DNA from: Cladobotryum mycophilum
Taxonomy: Eukaryota > Ascomycota > Sordariomycetes > Hypocreales > Hypocreaceae
Assembly: GCA_036429605.1 (NCBI GenBank)
Contig: JAVFKD010000016.1
Span: 4,836,001-4,900,000 of the forward strand
DNA length: 64,000 nt
Direction: 5' to 3'
Both the position numbers and the translations under genes were made by a program. Of the stretch, positions 33,113 to 44,833 are shown one piece after another. Numbering within the stretch: position 1 is the stretch's first letter; each line of letters opens with the position of its first letter. The notes beneath the pieces are model-generated. The model was not told the DNA's origin. It was given only the letters and a program-made list of their open reading frames with translations, and made no database searches.

Positions 33113-34096
33113 CTAATCCGACCCTTTACCCAAATTCGCCCCACCGAACTTGAACTCATACCGCAACTCATGGTTGCCAAAGTGATGGCTACTCTGGTCG
33201 CTTGCCTGTAAACATTCATCATTGACCCTCTGTCGTGGTTGGAAGTGGGAAGTAGCTCCATTGTACATGTTTGGCTGAAAACTTGGGGTTTGCTTCCACG
33301 AGTCACTTTTGCTAAGCTCGTACTCTCCACTCTCATCAGAATTCGGGGATGCTACCGGCTTTCGCAGACATGGCCGCAATATTTTTCTCCCCTCTTTGAC
33401 ACGAATGGGCAAAGGTTGCAATGCCTCCGTACTTGAAGGCAAACGGACCGTGATATAATACTTTTCTTTCCATGGAACCTTGACACAATCTTGCTTGCGT
33501 ATCACCTTGTTCTCGGGCTTTGGAGTTGTGTGGTTGTAGTGCTCTGGCGCGCACTCCTCTTTGGTGCAAGTGTTATTGTCCCGGGTTGAAGATTGCGTCT
33601 CGTTCAACATTTGACTCGTTGTCCCCGTAGATTTATATTCTGAGCTCATATTCTCATTGACGAGTTCTGTATTTCCTTGGTCCGCTGAGTGGTACTTTGG
33701 AATTGCTTCCGTAGTCTCCAGTGGCAGTGAAACCTGAACAGCGTGATCAGCGACCGTTATTGCCTTTTCAACATCTTCACTAGTCTGAGTAGATGAAGAA
33801 TTGTAGTTGGTAGTCGTCTCCGACTTGGCTGTGATATCCCCGTCATAAATCGGTTGCTCGGTCTGCGTAGATGCTGAATTGTACAAAGGCAGAAGACCCG
33901 GCTCGCCGTATGCTGCGGATGCCTTTTGGCTCTCTAGAACTTTTTCGATGATGTCTTTTAAAATATTCTGGTTTTCATGCTTGAGAAGATCGCTCACTTG
34001 TACGCTGCGATCGGTATCTGACTTTTTGCGAAAGAATTCCCGTATCCGCTCCGACGCCGAATGGCCGGTACGTTTTGCTTGAGACGAGGGCATCAT
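33113..34096 (-). CDS. Hypothetical low-complexity protein, 327 aa
   Basis: A single open frame with ATG pair at the start and stop TAG. The protein is hydrophilic and rich in Ser, Thr, Glu and Asn, with no membrane segment. Two related tracts contain YNSASTQTEQP and YNSSSTQTSEDVEKAI, and a third contains HSADQGNTE, suggesting an imperfect internal repeat (about residues 70-145). The segment VPWKEKYYITVRLPSS followed by LPIRVKEGRKILRPCLRKP (about 205-250) is the most ordered-looking part. I do not recognise a family. Length and lack of stops support it being real. Confidence 0.6.
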   Translation of the reverse strand: MMPSSQAKRTGHSASERIREFFRKKSDTDRSVQVSDLLKHENQNILKDIIEKVLESQKASAAYGEPGLLPLYNSASTQTEQPIYDGDITAKSETTTNYNSSSTQTSEDVEKAITVADHAVQVSLPLETTEAIPKYHSADQGNTELVNENMSSEYKSTGTTSQMLNETQSSTRDNNTCTKEECAPEHYNHTTPKPENKVIRKQDCVKVPWKEKYYITVRLPSSTEALQPLPIRVKEGRKILRPCLRKPVASPNSDESGEYELSKSDSWKQTPSFQPNMYNGATSHFQPRQRVNDECLQASDQSSHHFGNHELRYEFKFGGANLGKGSD

Positions 34097-34438
34097 TCAA
34101 ACTACAGCGCGAGAATCATTTAGCAGGAGATTTTAAGCTTTCGGGCGTTAATGATGGCTACAGAAGAGAGAACGCTATCTAGGTAGAACGCATCTGTTCC
34201 CCTCATATAATAGGAATGGCTGGGCTGAATGCGGCTGAGAGGCCCTGGTAATTATGACGCTTCTGATACGGTTTCATGTAAACAGCCCCGCACCACCTTG
34301 CCTTCAGTTACATGTTCGCTGAAAGAGGTAAAATTTTGAAGTGAAGTGAGGTTATGTTCGAGATGGCAACAGTGTGTACCTCGTGTCGATTGAAATAGAA
34401 ATGGTTTGCTCGAAAAGTGCTACCCAATGTAATTACAT
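34097..34438. other. Intergenic, no gene seen
   Basis: A 342-bp gap between two minus-strand genes. Confidence 0.4.
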
Positions 34439-34936
34439 TTAACCGGCAAAAGCCTTCTCGAGACCTGCAACGTCAAGTTTCTTCATCTTCATCATCTCAA
34501 TCATGACTCTGTCTGATGCTGCTCGATCATCGGAACCGAGCATTTCCTTCAGAACTTTGGGCACGACTTGCCACGAAAGTCCAAACTTGTCAGACACCCA
34601 TCCGCACTGCTGTCTAGACTCATCGCCGCCAGCAGTCAGCTTGTCCCAGAAATGATCGACCTCGGCTTGATTATCGCAATCAATCTGGAATGAGATGGAT
34701 GCGTTGAAGCTCCATGGTTGCTTGCCACCGTTGAGTGCCACGAATCGTTGACCGCGAAGCTCAAACTCGACAATCATGACAGACCCAGGTACACCGCCAT
34801 GATTCTCCTGGCCAGCCTTGGTATAATGACGCGTGGTGAGAATCTTGGAGTTGGGTTGGAATATAGATACGTAGTAGTTTGCCACTTCTTCAGCTTGGTT
34901 GTCAAACCAGAGGCATGTGGTAATGGGCAAGGCCAT
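34439..34936 (-). CDS. PhnB-like VOC (glyoxalase superfamily) protein
   Basis: An intact 165-aa frame starting MALPITTCLWFDNQAEE; an in-frame ATG six codons upstream (34954) is an alternative. It shows the PhnB / 3-demethylubiquinone-methyltransferase-like signature: ITTCLWFDNQAEEVANYYVSIF, PGSVMIVEFELRGQRFVALNGG, then the second half with DCDNQAEVDHFWDKLTAGG and CGWVSDKFGLSWQVVP. Members are small metal-dependent dimeric VOC proteins, and the substrate of this group is mostly unknown. The name methyltransferase is historical and not supported by the fold. Stop TAA. Confidence 0.9.
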   Translation of the reverse strand: MALPITTCLWFDNQAEEVANYYVSIFQPNSKILTTRHYTKAGQENHGGVPGSVMIVEFELRGQRFVALNGGKQPWSFNASISFQIDCDNQAEVDHFWDKLTAGGDESRQQCGWVSDKFGLSWQVVPKVLKEMLGSDDRAASDRVMIEMMKMKKLDVAGLEKAFAG

Positions 34937-34954
34937 GTTGATGCTGAATTGCAC

Positions 34955-37037
34955 TTGTATCTGTAATCAATTATGCGAGGTTAAGAACGCAGTAGTGTGA
35001 TGGCTGAGCGGAAGTGCATGGAATACGCCGGGGGTAGTCACATGACCAAGTTCATCATCGTTTTCCATGGAGCGTGTTGAATATTGTCATCCAACGAGGT
35101 ATTATGGAAACAATGAATGGCCAAGATGATATTTTTAGGCACTACTAGAGTTCTGCTTTGTCCTCATCCTACTTGAGGCTATTCCTTCATCCCTGCTTTA
35201 TATTCTCAATGGCTAGACCTAATCTTTAACGCCAAGGTTGTCTTAGACGCAGGCTTCGCAGAGGAGGCTTTGAATATCATGACTCGGCGGCGTTACATAG
35301 GCATTAAGTCTGAAGAACGATGTGACAAAGATCACTTTCTACATATGAGGGCATCTTACATTGGTGAAGTCATCTTTCTATTCTAGGTCAAAGTCCGCAG
35401 ATATGCGAGCATTCAATGGGAGACCTCAAGCATTTGAGCATAGTAGATCAACACTCATTTATGTTGCTTCTTGTACTAGCTATATAATTTTACTCGTTGC
35501 TTAAGTGTAAGACCCCATCACCCATAGTGTCAGTGCGGAAAACAAATGGCGGTTGGCTTGAGAGATGTGAATCGAAGGAAGCAACCCAAAGCCTACTCTG
35601 AACTTATGGATGTGTTCAACCTCTTCTTCATCAATCATAGCTACGCGATTTTCGGGTAGCTATGACATGGTCGCATCTGCACGAGATTTCCTCGATGATC
35701 TTGCTGTGAAAATTGTGGTAATTCCGGCGCTTATAGTTTTACTAACAGATCTACCACCGCCACATTCACATTCACATATGCGTAAACTTTCATAGATAGT
35801 CTCATCATTTAGACGAGTCTAGGACAACTTACTAGAATCATCCATGGCCTCTAGATTGTGATCAAACTAGACATGGAGATGGACTGTCTTTTTGATAAAA
35901 TGCAACAAATTATCACAACATTCTCAATCGCCAACTATAGTCCGTTCCGCAGTAGGAACTCCCTAATGTTTGGACTCTTCATCTGTTACTTCTACCCTGA
36001 ATTCGGGTCCAATTTAAAGTTCAATCGCATCCCAACCTGCTACGTATCATACCAACATCAGTCACGCACTCTTTTTTCATATTCCTCGCCAAAGTATACG
36101 ATATTAACCAAGGGTAAGGAGGCTTGCCCTTCTCGGGGCCGTGGTGTTCTCTCTGCGATTCCTCCTCTTAGTCAAGAATCAGAAACAAACCTTCGTCATC
36201 GGCTGCGCAGAACGTTGAACCTCTTGTTTGGTCTCATGGAAAGTGACTGGGGTTTGTATATCCTGCTAAGGAGCGGGCGGTACCACTGGCCATTGAGCCT
36301 TTTATTTGCTTTTGACCGGGATATTGACGCCATTCACAAATTCCAGTCATAATTATAAGCAATATTCGGTTCAAGTTACGATGAAGTCGGGTTTGATGCT
36401 ACGACTAGATCGGCATAATGAGATCGATACAAAGCGCAGTCATCTTCCTGTCTTTTCTGCTTCGAGTATGGCTTTCATAATTAGATTAGATAACTTAAAA
36501 AGACAGCACTTTGTGAAATGTTACACTAATCATTCACCAAATTATGACTATATTGCATACAGTGAATGTATAATTGGACTCTTGATGTAACCAAGGATAT
36601 TTTGTGTGTTTAGCTAAACTGGGCTTGGCTAATTCTACAAGTAGGACCTGGAAGTACTGGTTTAGTGTCTCAGTTAGTTGTCTTAGACTTTTTTTCAACT
36701 CACATTACGTGATGGGTTTATAACTTAGCTAGGCTAGAACCGAGAGCCTGCAAAGGGCAAGATTGCGACATGAAAACAGACTTATCACAACAATTCGTAT
36801 TGCAGGTGGACTCTTGAGACTTTTCAGGCATAAGCTAGCTGCTGCTTGCACCAATGCAACAACAGCTCGAGCCCTTGCGCTTCTTCATGCACCCCCTGAC
36901 CATATTACTTAAATATGTATAAAGGAAGAGCGCGCACCACCCTGAGCCCGTTTATGGAGTTATTCAAAGCAACTCCTGTCACACGCCAGATCGATGCTAT
37001 TCACCTATTTGAATTGCAAGATTCAGAAGTATCAATC
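34955..37037. other. Intergenic 2 kb with one diverged repeat
   Basis: No gene is supported. A plus-strand open frame at 35858-36352 (164 codons) has no recognisable content. About 250 bp at 35525-35790 resemble 48892-49155. A TATA-like box (TGTATAAAGG, 36914-36923) lies about 120 bp before the elongase start. Confidence 0.45.
35525..35790. repeat. Diverged dispersed repeat, copy A
   Basis: Colinear by eye with 48892-49155: shared words include CAGTGCGGAAAA, AAGCAACCCAA, AACCTCTTCTTC and TAGCTATGAC. On the minus strand copy A has a short open stretch (EEEVEHIHKFRVGFGLLPS) that is partly kept in copy B. It is probably the remnant of a duplicated gene or repeat whose family I cannot name. Confidence 0.6.
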
Positions 37038-38185
37038 ATGTCGTCCGTCACTCCCGACACCCTCTACTATCAGTTGCCAGCCTTTACACTGGATCGGCCA
37101 CTTGGTATCCACTTATGGCCGCTCTTGGACAAAGCCTTTACAGCCACTGTAGGCTACGCACCCAATGAATTTCAGATTATACCTTCCAAGACACCACTCG
37201 CAACCACAAAATCTACCCTGGCCTTTATCGCCATCTATTACACGATCATATTCAGTGGCCGAGAGCTAATGCGCGGCCGGGCACCTTTCAAGCTCAACTT
37301 CTTGTTCTTGACACATAACTTATGTCTAACCATTGTCTCTACTTTTCTTCTTTTACTCTACATTGAGCAGTTGGTTCCAATGATTGCTCGCCACGGCATA
37401 TTCAGCGCCGTTTGCCAACTCGATGTCGGCTGGACAAAACCCATCGTCGTCTTACACTATGTAAACATGCCAACTGTATCAAGCAGAGATTCAACAACTG
37501 ATAGATAAGCGAATAGCTGAATTATCTTACCAAGTACATTGAACTTCTAGATACAGTCTTCTTGTTCTTGAAGAAAAAACCGCTAAGTATGATCCCAGAT
37601 GCGAAATACTCATCGTTACTTTTTATAATAACATCCAGTCAGCTTTCTTACACTGTTACCACCATGGCGCCACCGTTTTCATGGTTTCAACTGCCATTGT
37701 CCACACATCTCCCGTCACTTGGGTCATTAGTGTTCTAAACCTGGCCGTTCATGTTCTCATGTACTGGTACTACTTTCAGACTGCTCGTAATGTTCGCATT
37801 TGGTGGAAGCACTGGATCACTCGTCTTCAGATTATCCAGTTCATCATCGATCTTGGTAGGAAGAACACTCTTTATTTGTAAGCCTTTATCTAATCGGAAC
37901 TTAGGCTTCACTTACTTTGTGACCTACAACTATATCACTAGCACCTATTTTCCCTGGATGCCTTACATTGGCAGTTGCGCTACGGATAGCTACATGATTG
38001 TTGTTGGGAACAGCATTCTCAGCTCCTATCTGGTGCTGTTCGTTTTGTTCTACTTTGCTGCCTACAGGAAGCTTGGTAGCAAACCAACCTCCCACAAGGC
38101 TAAACATATTCCGTTCACCGCACTTGTTTCTACTAATCGGTTGCAAACGGACTCCCCCACAGTGCTGCAGAAAAAACAGTGCTAA
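37038..38185 (+). CDS. ELO-type very-long-chain fatty-acid elongase, four exons
   Basis: Exons 37038-37460, 37517-37586, 37643-37855 and 37905-38185 (TAA), about 328 aa. The ELO hallmarks are present: KYIELLDTVFLFLKKKPLTF, the catalytic histidine box LHCYHHGAT (His 168, 171 and 172), MYWYYFQTARNVRIWWKHWITRLQ... (LQIIQF) and a Thr/Tyr-rich segment TYFPWMPYIG. About seven hydrophobic segments fit an ER membrane protein. ELO enzymes carry out the condensing step of fatty-acid elongation for sphingolipids. Introns of 49-56 nt with CTGAT or CTAAT branch sites join frames exactly. An upstream in-frame ATG (36915) overlaps a TATA-like box, so I prefer 37038. The gene appears intact. Confidence 0.9.
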
Positions 38186-38673
38186 TCAGACTGCTTGCAC
38201 TAAGTCCAGCCACAGGGATGTTGATTCTGAAATTATGGGTATCAGCTGTATAGTTGAAACACAGCGCGTAGCATGGGTGAGCTTGGGTCACATGGGACAT
38301 ACATACTTTCTAGACATTGTGTATAAGAGGTTTAGACAGATATTGTTCACAGTGCAAACTACAACCTGCAATCTCTTATCTGTGCTCTAGCTCAGACAGT
38401 GGATTCTATTTAGATGATGGGAGAAAGAATATTAGACTTACCAAGGCCCACAAAAGTATTACTTGTACGTACCATGTTGGCTGTGTCTTGCTCGTTACCA
38501 TCCATTAAAATGTCTATAAAGTGGTAAAGCCAGTGAACGTTAGGTAGTATCAGTTTTATCTCTCTAAGACAATGTATTTAAAGTGGCAAAGAGAAGAAGC
38601 ACTACAAAGTAGTACATAGATAGCAGACTGGCGCATTGTCCACGAGATGTGCTGAAGCGTGTCCTATACAGAG
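38186..38673. other. Intergenic, ends with hAT target duplication
   Basis: No gene seen. The last eight bases (38666-38673, ATACAGAG) are repeated at 47209-47216 as the target duplication of the hAT-like element. Confidence 0.5.
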
Positions 38674-39210
38674 CAGAGTGGCCAACAATACAATCAATTC
38701 AACTTAAGCACTCTCGTTGATTGAATTGACGCATTTAACGATAGACCTTATATTGATTGATCAATGGAGACCTTATATTGAATTGATTGAAATTGAAATT
38801 AATGACATTGATCGCAATTACTAATTAGTTAGCCGCTATTGTCGCCGCCCTCTTTTATACACTCTCCTCTTTTTTCTTTTATTTAGATCGCTAGTTAATA
38901 ATAGTAATACTAGTTAGTAATAATTGTATATATTTATTTATTTATTTACTTATTTTAATTATATATATGTCTTGTCTAGGATATTATAATAGCTAGAGCT
39001 AGTATATACTGTTCTTTTTATATGATTCTATATTATTTTATAGCATTTTCGTAGCCTTATTTTCGCTATTGCTATTCTCCTTACCTATTATTATTTTTTT
39101 CTTTCTATAATACTTTTTTTAATTAATACTACTTTTAATTATAATCGAAGAGTTATTGCTATTCTAATCGTAGATGATTATAGCCTGATCTTTCGGGAGA
39201 TAGGCATTAA

Positions 39211-39412
39211 TGTCAGGTTTTTGGTCACAAGGGAGTGAATGAGTGCACAATTCAGTAGCTAGGTCGTAGCTATCTCGCAGGTAGGTCTCAATTGGTGACG
39301 GTTTCAATTCTTGCCCTTCTAATTCCTTGATCAACGGCCGCGCCTCAAGGCGCGCGCCGCTGGTCGGCGTCGGAAAAACCTTCTTCCTTCCACTCTTACA
39401 CAGCTCATGACA
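39211..39412 (-). repeat. 3' LTR of gypsy-2
   Basis: 202 bp, starting TGTCAGGTTT and ending CTCATGACA on the plus strand, identical by eye to 46226-46427. In element orientation a purine-rich tract (complement of 39413-39428) precedes it. Confidence 0.95.
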
Positions 39413-40035
39413 GGCCGCCCTCCCTTCTAGGGTAGTCCTCGACCCGTAATGGCTCTGCTACCTTGCTGTGAGTTCGCCGCTAATCAATAGCTTCCTCCTA
39501 TTGTAGGTCCTTTACAATGGGGCAGCCTCTTGTCTTCGCGTAAGCCTTCTTATGCGATTGAGATTTCTCTCAGTCTTCTTCCCCTTGGCCTATTGTAATT
39601 CTGTTACAATAGCGCAGCGAGCTCATCGAGAGGTAACTGCCTCTGACCCGTCGCCTATTGTGATAATAATATTATTATCACAAAGGCGTTTCAGATGCCC
39701 CTTCGTACAATAAAGCCGCGCTTATTATAACTATCACACAAAGCCTAGAAGGTCATTGTCCCCGTGAATCAATGTCAAAGGCAATTGACCCATGAACTAT
39801 TGTCAAAGACCATTGTGCTGTGAATTAGCTTCCCCGAGCCTTCGATCTCGCAGCTATAAATTCCTCTCTTTCCTCTCGTCGTTTTCTTTCCTTTCTCTCT
39901 TCTTCCGTAGATCATCATCAACTCGTGGGTGACCCCCTTTGCGTTCCGGACTTCGTGATCGCTGCGCCTTCGCTGGTAACCTGCTAATGCCTCCTCGCCG
40001 CCTCTTCTTCTCTTCTTCTCTCTCTCTCTCTCGCG

Positions 40036-40953
40036 ATGTCTCCTGCGTAAGCGATGTTCCCCAGTGCGTCCCTTACTGCCTCGCAGCTAACTCGATGCAG
40101 TCCCTGTGCGCGTTGCCTCCGGGCTTTGGTGGATTGGACCCCTGGCTCGAAGACCAAGGCTGGTGTTAATATCCCCATGCCTGTGTGTGAGAAGAAGGCT
40201 GGCTGTACGTTGTCGCCTCTCTGCGAGCTCGCTGCGGGCCTCCTTACTGACAGGTTCTAGCTGCTTCTCCTAAGTGTGCCCGTTGTATCAAAGGGGGTAG
40301 AGAATGTTGCCGTGTATGGTTCCCTTTGGCTTCCTTGGTACCTCGCTGCTAACTCGCTGCAGCTCCGCGGGGCAGGTCGCAAGGCCTACAAACGCCTTCT
40401 CCAACTTCGTGAACAGGCCAACGACCCCGCCGCCGCCGCCGTTCCCCCGGCTTCTGTACGTCTCTTGTCTCTGGGCCTTATAGCGGTCGCTGCTAACTCG
40501 CTGCTGGTTAGCTGGATAGAGCTATTCTCTTCGCCCGCCGGGCCCTCCAAGCTCGCAAGAGCGTTCAGGTTGAGCGTGCCACCGCCGCCGTAAGTTTATT
40601 GTCTAGAGTTTCGTCCTGGAGTCCCTGCTAACTCGCTGCTAGGCTACCGCCGCCGCCGCCGCTGCTGCTGACACCGGCAGCATCATGCGTGGTGTGGCTA
40701 TCGGGCTCATGGAGTCCGTTATTGACATCAACTGGAGTTTGCGGGCCATTGCCCAGGCTCAGCAATTGCGTGTTCCGGTACGTATCCCCTTGTTCGTACT
40801 CGTCTAGGGCCCTGCTAATTCGCTGCGATGTAGCAGAGCCGACAGGCCGAGATCTCTTATGATCTCACTGAGTTAGTTGGGCCGCAGTACTTGCCCTCGT
40901 TCTTGGAGGATTTTAAGGAGGATGATGAGGATGATGATGAGGAGCCTGAGTAG
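40036..40953 (+). CDS. Antisense seven-exon accessory gene inside gypsy-2, Cys-cluster protein
   Basis: On the strand opposite to pol, exons 40036-40046, 40101-40204, 40261-40313, 40363-40455, 40512-40589, 40643-40777 and 40834-40953 (TAG) join into 197 codons without any stop. The six introns are 49-56 nt, with donors GTAAGC, GTACGT, GTATGG, GTACGT, GTAAGT and GTACGT. Four share CTGCTAA(C/T)TCGCTGC as branch region and a fifth has GCTAACTCG. The protein begins MSPAPCARCLRALVDW and has Cys 6, 9, 33, 44, 47, 54 and 55 as a likely zinc module, then an Arg/Ala-rich helical part, an alanine run, an amphipathic segment (about residues 120-155) and an acidic tail (FKEDDEDDDEEPE). It resembles the gypsy-1 antisense product in cysteine spacing and in an intron two codons after the sixth cysteine. 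Function unknown: a nucleic-acid-binding or regulatory accessory protein is possible. It lies 122 bp from the pol stop, convergent with it. Confidence 0.78.
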
Positions 40954-41075
40954 TTTCGCTGCTAGTTCGTTGCGCGGTCGCTGGTCGGCCGTTTGTTGTG
41001 CTGTTGTTTCAGATGTAGTTGCTGGCCTCTTGGCCCCCTGACCCTCCTTTTCCGGAGTGGCGAATTGATTCCTTC

Positions 41076-44000
41076 TCAACTGTTTCGCATCTGCTTCGCT
41101 GCTGCCTCGCTCTGAACTAACCTGTCGTATTCTTGCCAGATACTACGGTCTGTGAAGTCTTTCCTTGGGACCCACGAGTTCTCTGAGTCTGGGTAACCTA
41201 CCCATTTAACCAAGTATTTCCTGCCTTTATTCCCTTTGTGCGCTATTAGGCGTTCAATGTCAAAGACTTCATCCTCTTCCACAAGGTTATCTTCTTGCGA
41301 GCGCGCAGAGGCATCGCCGCGGTATTCCTCTAGTACTGATATAGGGAACACATTATGGATTCGCATTGTCTTTGGCAGTTCAAGTTCATAGGCTAACTTA
41401 TGATCGCCAATTACCCTCGTAATCTCATAAGGTCCCAGGTACTTCGCAGCCAGTTTCTTGCTAGGTCTCTTTAGCTTTAGGTTCTTCGTTGATAAAAGGA
41501 CCTTCTGGCCCAGTTCAAACTGCTTGTTTATGTGCTTCTTATTGTAATACTTTGCGTAGGTCTCCTGTGCTTTAGCAAGTCGCTCCTTGATCGCTTCGAG
41601 GTTCTTGCGAAGCTCCTCTGAGCGCAGTCCGCCTTGTTCATTGACGATTCTCAGATCTTCTCGAGCTGCTCCAGGTCCCCTGGGTTCATAGCCTCGCAGT
41701 GCCTTCGCAGGGGACTCTCCTGTACTCGCGTGGGACCCTGTATTATAAGCAAACTGGGCTAGCGGTAGCCAATCTACCCAGTCATCCTGTTGTGAGGCCC
41801 CGTAGGTGCGCAAATAATGCTCTATACCTTGGTTCATCCTCTCAGTCTGACCATCGGTCTGTGGGTGGAACGCTGTGCTAAGACGCCGCTTCATCGCAAT
41901 GAGGTGGCAGAAGGTTCTCCAATATCCGCTCGTAAAGAGGGACCCTCGATCAGTCACAATACCTTCAGGGATACCATAATCTCTAAAGATCTTATCCAAA
42001 AGTATATTTGCAAGTCCCTCTGCCGTGAGGCTCTTCGAGGTCGCAACGAACACGCAGTACTTCGTCAGTCTATCCACAATCACCAATATTGCGTCTCTCT
42101 TCCTCCCGTGTATATCAACTACACTAGGTAGTCCCGTAATAAAGTCCATCGAGATTTCTTCAAAGGGTTCATTAGGGATAGGTAACGCAGCGAGCTCGCC
42201 GTAAGGTAGGTGTTGCCTCCCCTTGCTCGTCTGACATTCGTGGCAAAAACGAATATGTTCCACAATATCTTCACGCATGCCAGGCCATGTATACCAGAGC
42301 CTCGCGCGTTTCAGCGTGCGGGTAACTCCCTGGTGACCCGCAGCTGGGTCATCATGGATAAGCATAAGGATTTCCTTCCTCATGCCCACCGGTACGTAGA
42401 GGCGATCCTGTAGCAACAGCGATCCCTTGTCGTTGAGGCGCCAGCGTCTGCGCTCGCGTCTTGAGAGCTCGCTGCCGCCTCGCAGCTTTTCTAGTAATTT
42501 CTTTGCTTCAGGGTCCGCCTCCTGGGCTCTCCTTAGCGCAGACTCCAGGGGCTCGCCCAATTCATCATTGTCATGTCCCGCAGTCGGGGTCTTCCCGGCT
42601 GCGCGGACAAGTCTCAGTCTTCTCACCAGTGAGCCGCTGCGATACAGTCTTCCCTCCCCGTCTCCTAGCATCCCCCTCGTTGTCCCCTCTTCTAAGGCTG
42701 ACACCGAGCGAGGACCTAGCGAGCCCGCGGAGGTAGCCCTGCTACCATTGACGCTCTCACTGATCTTCTTCTTTGCGAGCCTACCCTCTGTCGCGAGGGC
42801 AGTCTCTTGCGCGAACTTCGCCAGGAACATAGGCAACTGCGTGTGGCGAGCCTCCTGTATCTCGTCAGCGTTATAGTGCTCTGGTCGCCGCGAGAGCGCG
42901 TCTGCCGGATTCGTGCTTCCCGGTCTGTGTTCAATGCGGAAGTCAAAAGGGCATAATTCATCTAGAGCAGAGACTTGACGGGCACTTAGCTTCGGCTTCG
43001 TAGTCAGGTACTTATGGTTTAAGTGATCTGTCAATACTTGAATCTGGTGTTCGCTGTAAGCAAGGTAATGCCGCCATACGCGGAAGGATTCTGTGATTGC
43101 TAGAAGCTCTGCGTCAGGGGCGTGATAACGTATCTCTGCCTCGTTAAGCTTCCGTGACATATACGCTACGGGGTGCCAGCGATCTCCCTGCTGTTGCGAT
43201 AGGACAGCGCCTATAGCAAACCCCGAGGCGTCTGTTTCGATCCGGATTGGGGCCTGCGGTTCGAAGTGTTGGAGGATCGGGGCTTCTGTGAACGCCCTTC
43301 TCAGCTGCGTAAACGCTTCGACCTCGCGGGCCCCCATCTGGACCCTATCCGCTGTCTTGGGTTTCCCCTTCAGCAGGTCACTCAACGGGGCCGCCATCTT
43401 GGCATAGTTCTTGATAAAACGTCGGTAATAACCTGTGAAGCCTAGGAACACCAGGATCTCCTTCACGGTCTCAGGTACCTTCCAGGTCGCAATAGCCTCG
43501 ACGCGAGCTCGCTCCATAGTAATACCCCCTTGGTCACAACAAATCCCAGAAAGCTAGTTTCCTTTACAGAAAAGTCACATTTCTCTGGGTTGACATACAG
43601 GTCCGCCTTCTCTAGTCGTTTGAGTACGCTGCGAACGTGCTGCTCATGGTCTTCGGGGTTCTTGCTATATATCAGTATATCATCCAGGTATACTATACAT
43701 ATCGCATCAACGAGCCCCTCAAGGGCCTCGTTGATGTATTCCTGGAAGGTCGCAGGGGCATTAACAAGGCCGAATGGCATAACTTGGTATTCGAAATGCC
43801 CGTATCTGCACCGGAAAGCTGTTTTCCACTCATCACCCTTATGGATGCGTATCCTATGATAAGCATCTTTCATATCCAACTTCGTGAATACAGAAGCTTG
43901 CCGCAATCTCTCAAGGATCTCGCTGATAAGCGGCAGTGGGGCCTTATTCTTAACTGTTATCTTATTAAGGCCACGATAGTCAACGCATAGCCTTAGTTTT

Positions 44001-44833
44001 CCATTTGGCTTTGGCACGAAAAGCACGGGGGCGCCGGCCGGGCTTGTGGATCGCCTTATCCAGCCCTTCTCCAATGCATCCTGAATATACTCTCGGAGTG
44101 TTTCTAGCTCCTTCTCTGCGAGGTTGTAGATAGGTCCCCACGGCGGAGTCTTCCCTGGTTCTACGTCGATCTTATGTGTGCGGCCGCTGAGCTTTGCCAG
44201 CTTTCTTGCTTCAACCATATCAAATAACTTCGTATACTCAGGGTAAAGGTCTTCCCACTTCCTCGCAGCTTTCTCGTTGCTTGGTTGCTCCGGCCTTGGA
44301 GGTCCTGGCGATTGTAGCACTAGGTTCTTAAAGTCACGGGCTAATGCCTCCTGCGGGTCCTCCGTTATGTGAGTTAACACATAGATCGCCCGTGCCTCTA
44401 GCTTAGCCCGGCGGAATGCCTTCGGCGTAGTAACAAGTTCGCAGTTGTCACGGCTCGGGGGATGTACCCAGAAGTTGTCTTCCCAATTTAATATCCACGG
44501 GTTATGTTCGTTAAACCATGGTTTGCCGAGGATAAGGGGTTCAAACGGGATCTCTGCGATGACGAAGGGAACCTTCCGGATCTTCGCTATACCACTGCTA
44601 TCGGTGATTTTCATCACAACCTCCACTTCACCGTACACCTGTATCGGGTTTCGTTGCACGTCCACAACCATCTCTGTTGTGGGCTTTATCCTTGGCTTCA
44701 CGTTCTCGGGGAGCAAGCCTATGTGCATTAGGTTTGCTCGTGAGCCGGTATCTCCCAGTGCACTCGCTGCTTGCCACTGGTTTGCTCGCCGAATGCTGGT
44801 CTTAATAATCATATCTTCGGCGAGCGCCTTATC
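41076..44833 (-). CDS. pol: gypsy-2 pol: PR-RT-RNaseH-IN-chromodomain, one frame break
   Basis: About 1,253 codons after restoring one base. Domains in order: aspartic protease with GDTGSRANLM; reverse transcriptase with VLFVPKPNGKLRLCVDYRGL, QVMPFGLVNAPATF and IVYLDDILIYS; RNase H with RIETDASGFAIGAVLS and LTDHLNHKYL; integrase with an HHCC finger (HDDPAAGH ... CHEC), MDFITGLP, IVTDRGSLF and GQTERMNQ carrying the D,D,E residues; and a C-terminal chromodomain (YLVKWVGYPDSENSWVP). The frame breaks at 43525-43529, five C on the plus strand, between FLGFVVTKG and ITMERARVEA; an extra base repairs it. All catalytic residues are present, so the copy could be functional if that break is a sequence error. 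Pol is in frame with gag across a TAG at 44836-44834. Stop TGA. Confidence 0.92.

Noticed and set aside
35858..36352. 164-codon plus-strand frame
   Set aside because: Its composition is not protein-like (mixed hydrophobic and cysteine-poor segments with no motif), no splice partners were found, and it borders a decayed repeat.
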